In this document: piece by piece, positions 4,986-5,133 of the stretch
Position numbering within the stretch: position 1 is the stretch's first letter
Layout of the letters: the number at the start of each line of letters is the position of its first letter
NCBI GenBank assembly: GCA_018432565.1
Contig: JAHDSS010000231.1
Coordinates: 1-5,133, forward strand
DNA: 5,133 nucleotides
Direction: 5' to 3'
Origin: Kiritimatiellia bacterium
Lineage (GTDB): Bacteria > Verrucomicrobiota > Kiritimatiellia > CAIQIC01 > Lenti-01
Translations under genes and position numbers: made by a program
Notes under the pieces: generated by a model
Seen by the model: only the letters and a program-made list of their open reading frames with translations
What the model was told of the DNA's origin: nothing
The model's database searches: none

Positions 4986-5005
4986 GGGCAAGACGAAGTT
5001 TGCCC
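4986..5005. repeat. GGGCA hairpin repeat, copy 2
   Basis: GGGCAA and TTGCCC arms enclose an 8-nt loop and are followed by CTCCAGC, as in the copy at 2984-3003. It lies just upstream of the candidate PLD promoter. Confidence 0.55.
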
Positions 5006-5065
5006 CTCCAGCGATACAGGGATCCCGTTCTCTATTTTTGTTTGCTTCGCGATATTCGAGACATG

Positions 5066-5088
5066 ATCGGGGTCAGACCGTAAATCAT
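5066..5088 (-). repeat. GGGGTC-type dispersed motif, copy D
   Basis: TCGGGGTCAGACCGTAAATC contains GGTC-A-GACC. The wider segment is bounded by ATGAT (5063-5067) and ATCAT (5084-5088), which could close a larger hairpin. It is the most symmetric of the four copies. From here to 5133 I see nothing else. Confidence 0.45.
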
Positions 5089-5133
5089 CGCGCACCCCCC
5101 CATCCGCGAAATGCCTGGCTCATCACTGTTCAA

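Noticed and set aside
4772..5095. N-terminal extension of the PLD frame to an ATG at 5095
   Set aside because: The added 108 residues read through a GGGGTC motif, a GGGCA hairpin and a box repeat also found in non-coding DNA at 2533-2597; the AGGAGG before TTG 4771 fits better.
1..5133. tRNA, rRNA or transposase genes
   Set aside because: No cloverleaf, rRNA segment, or DDE, Y1 or integrase motif could be recognised on either strand.

Overview
The window reads as an accessory stretch of a GC-rich bacterial chromosome. It holds three recognisable protein genes, all on the minus strand, in an unusually large amount of repeat-rich non-coding DNA (about 35-40 percent of the window). Nothing in the sequence fixes the taxon. 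The HTH protein family, the style of the short dispersed repeats and the PLD family would suit a Gram-negative such as a PVC-group (Kiritimatiellota/Lentisphaerota-like) or deltaproteobacterial genome, but that is an impression and not a result.

Layout in + coordinates. 1-239: a repeat block that recurs about 97 percent identical at 2640-2869. 240-398: short motifs only. 399-902 (-): an XRE-type HTH regulator, of the kind seen as antitoxins (MqsA/HigA-like C-terminal domain). 903-1245: a non-coding gap holding a candidate operator and, most strikingly, a tandem array of palindromes with a 31-bp period. 1246-2352 (-): a complete Fic-domain protein with an N-terminal self-inhibitory helix and a C-terminal winged-helix-like segment. 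2353-2520: two possible very small ORFs leading into fic, one sharing an ATGA stop/start with it. 2521-3253: a mosaic of repeats with no convincing gene. 3254-4771 (-): a membrane-anchored phospholipase D superfamily protein with two HKD motifs and a TTG start behind a strong Shine-Dalgarno. 4772-5133: upstream region of that gene, again built from the same repeat modules.

How it fits together. Fic and the HTH protein are co-directional and sit inside the interval bounded by the two 230-240 bp direct repeats, so they look like one exchangeable cassette: an AMP-transferase-type effector plus a DNA-binding regulator, with the palindrome array between them as a possible multi-site operator or structured-RNA region. 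The PLD gene lies outside and seems unrelated, except that its 5' region is built from the same repeat modules as the region upstream of fic. At least six dispersed or tandem repeat families are present: the 31-bp palindromes, the 240-bp block, a GC-rich quasi-palindrome (4 copies), a GGGGTC-type motif (4 copies), a GGGCA hairpin (2 copies) and a Shine-Dalgarno-containing box (2 copies). The best candidate for something undescribed is the 31-bp array, where changes in one arm are compensated in the other.
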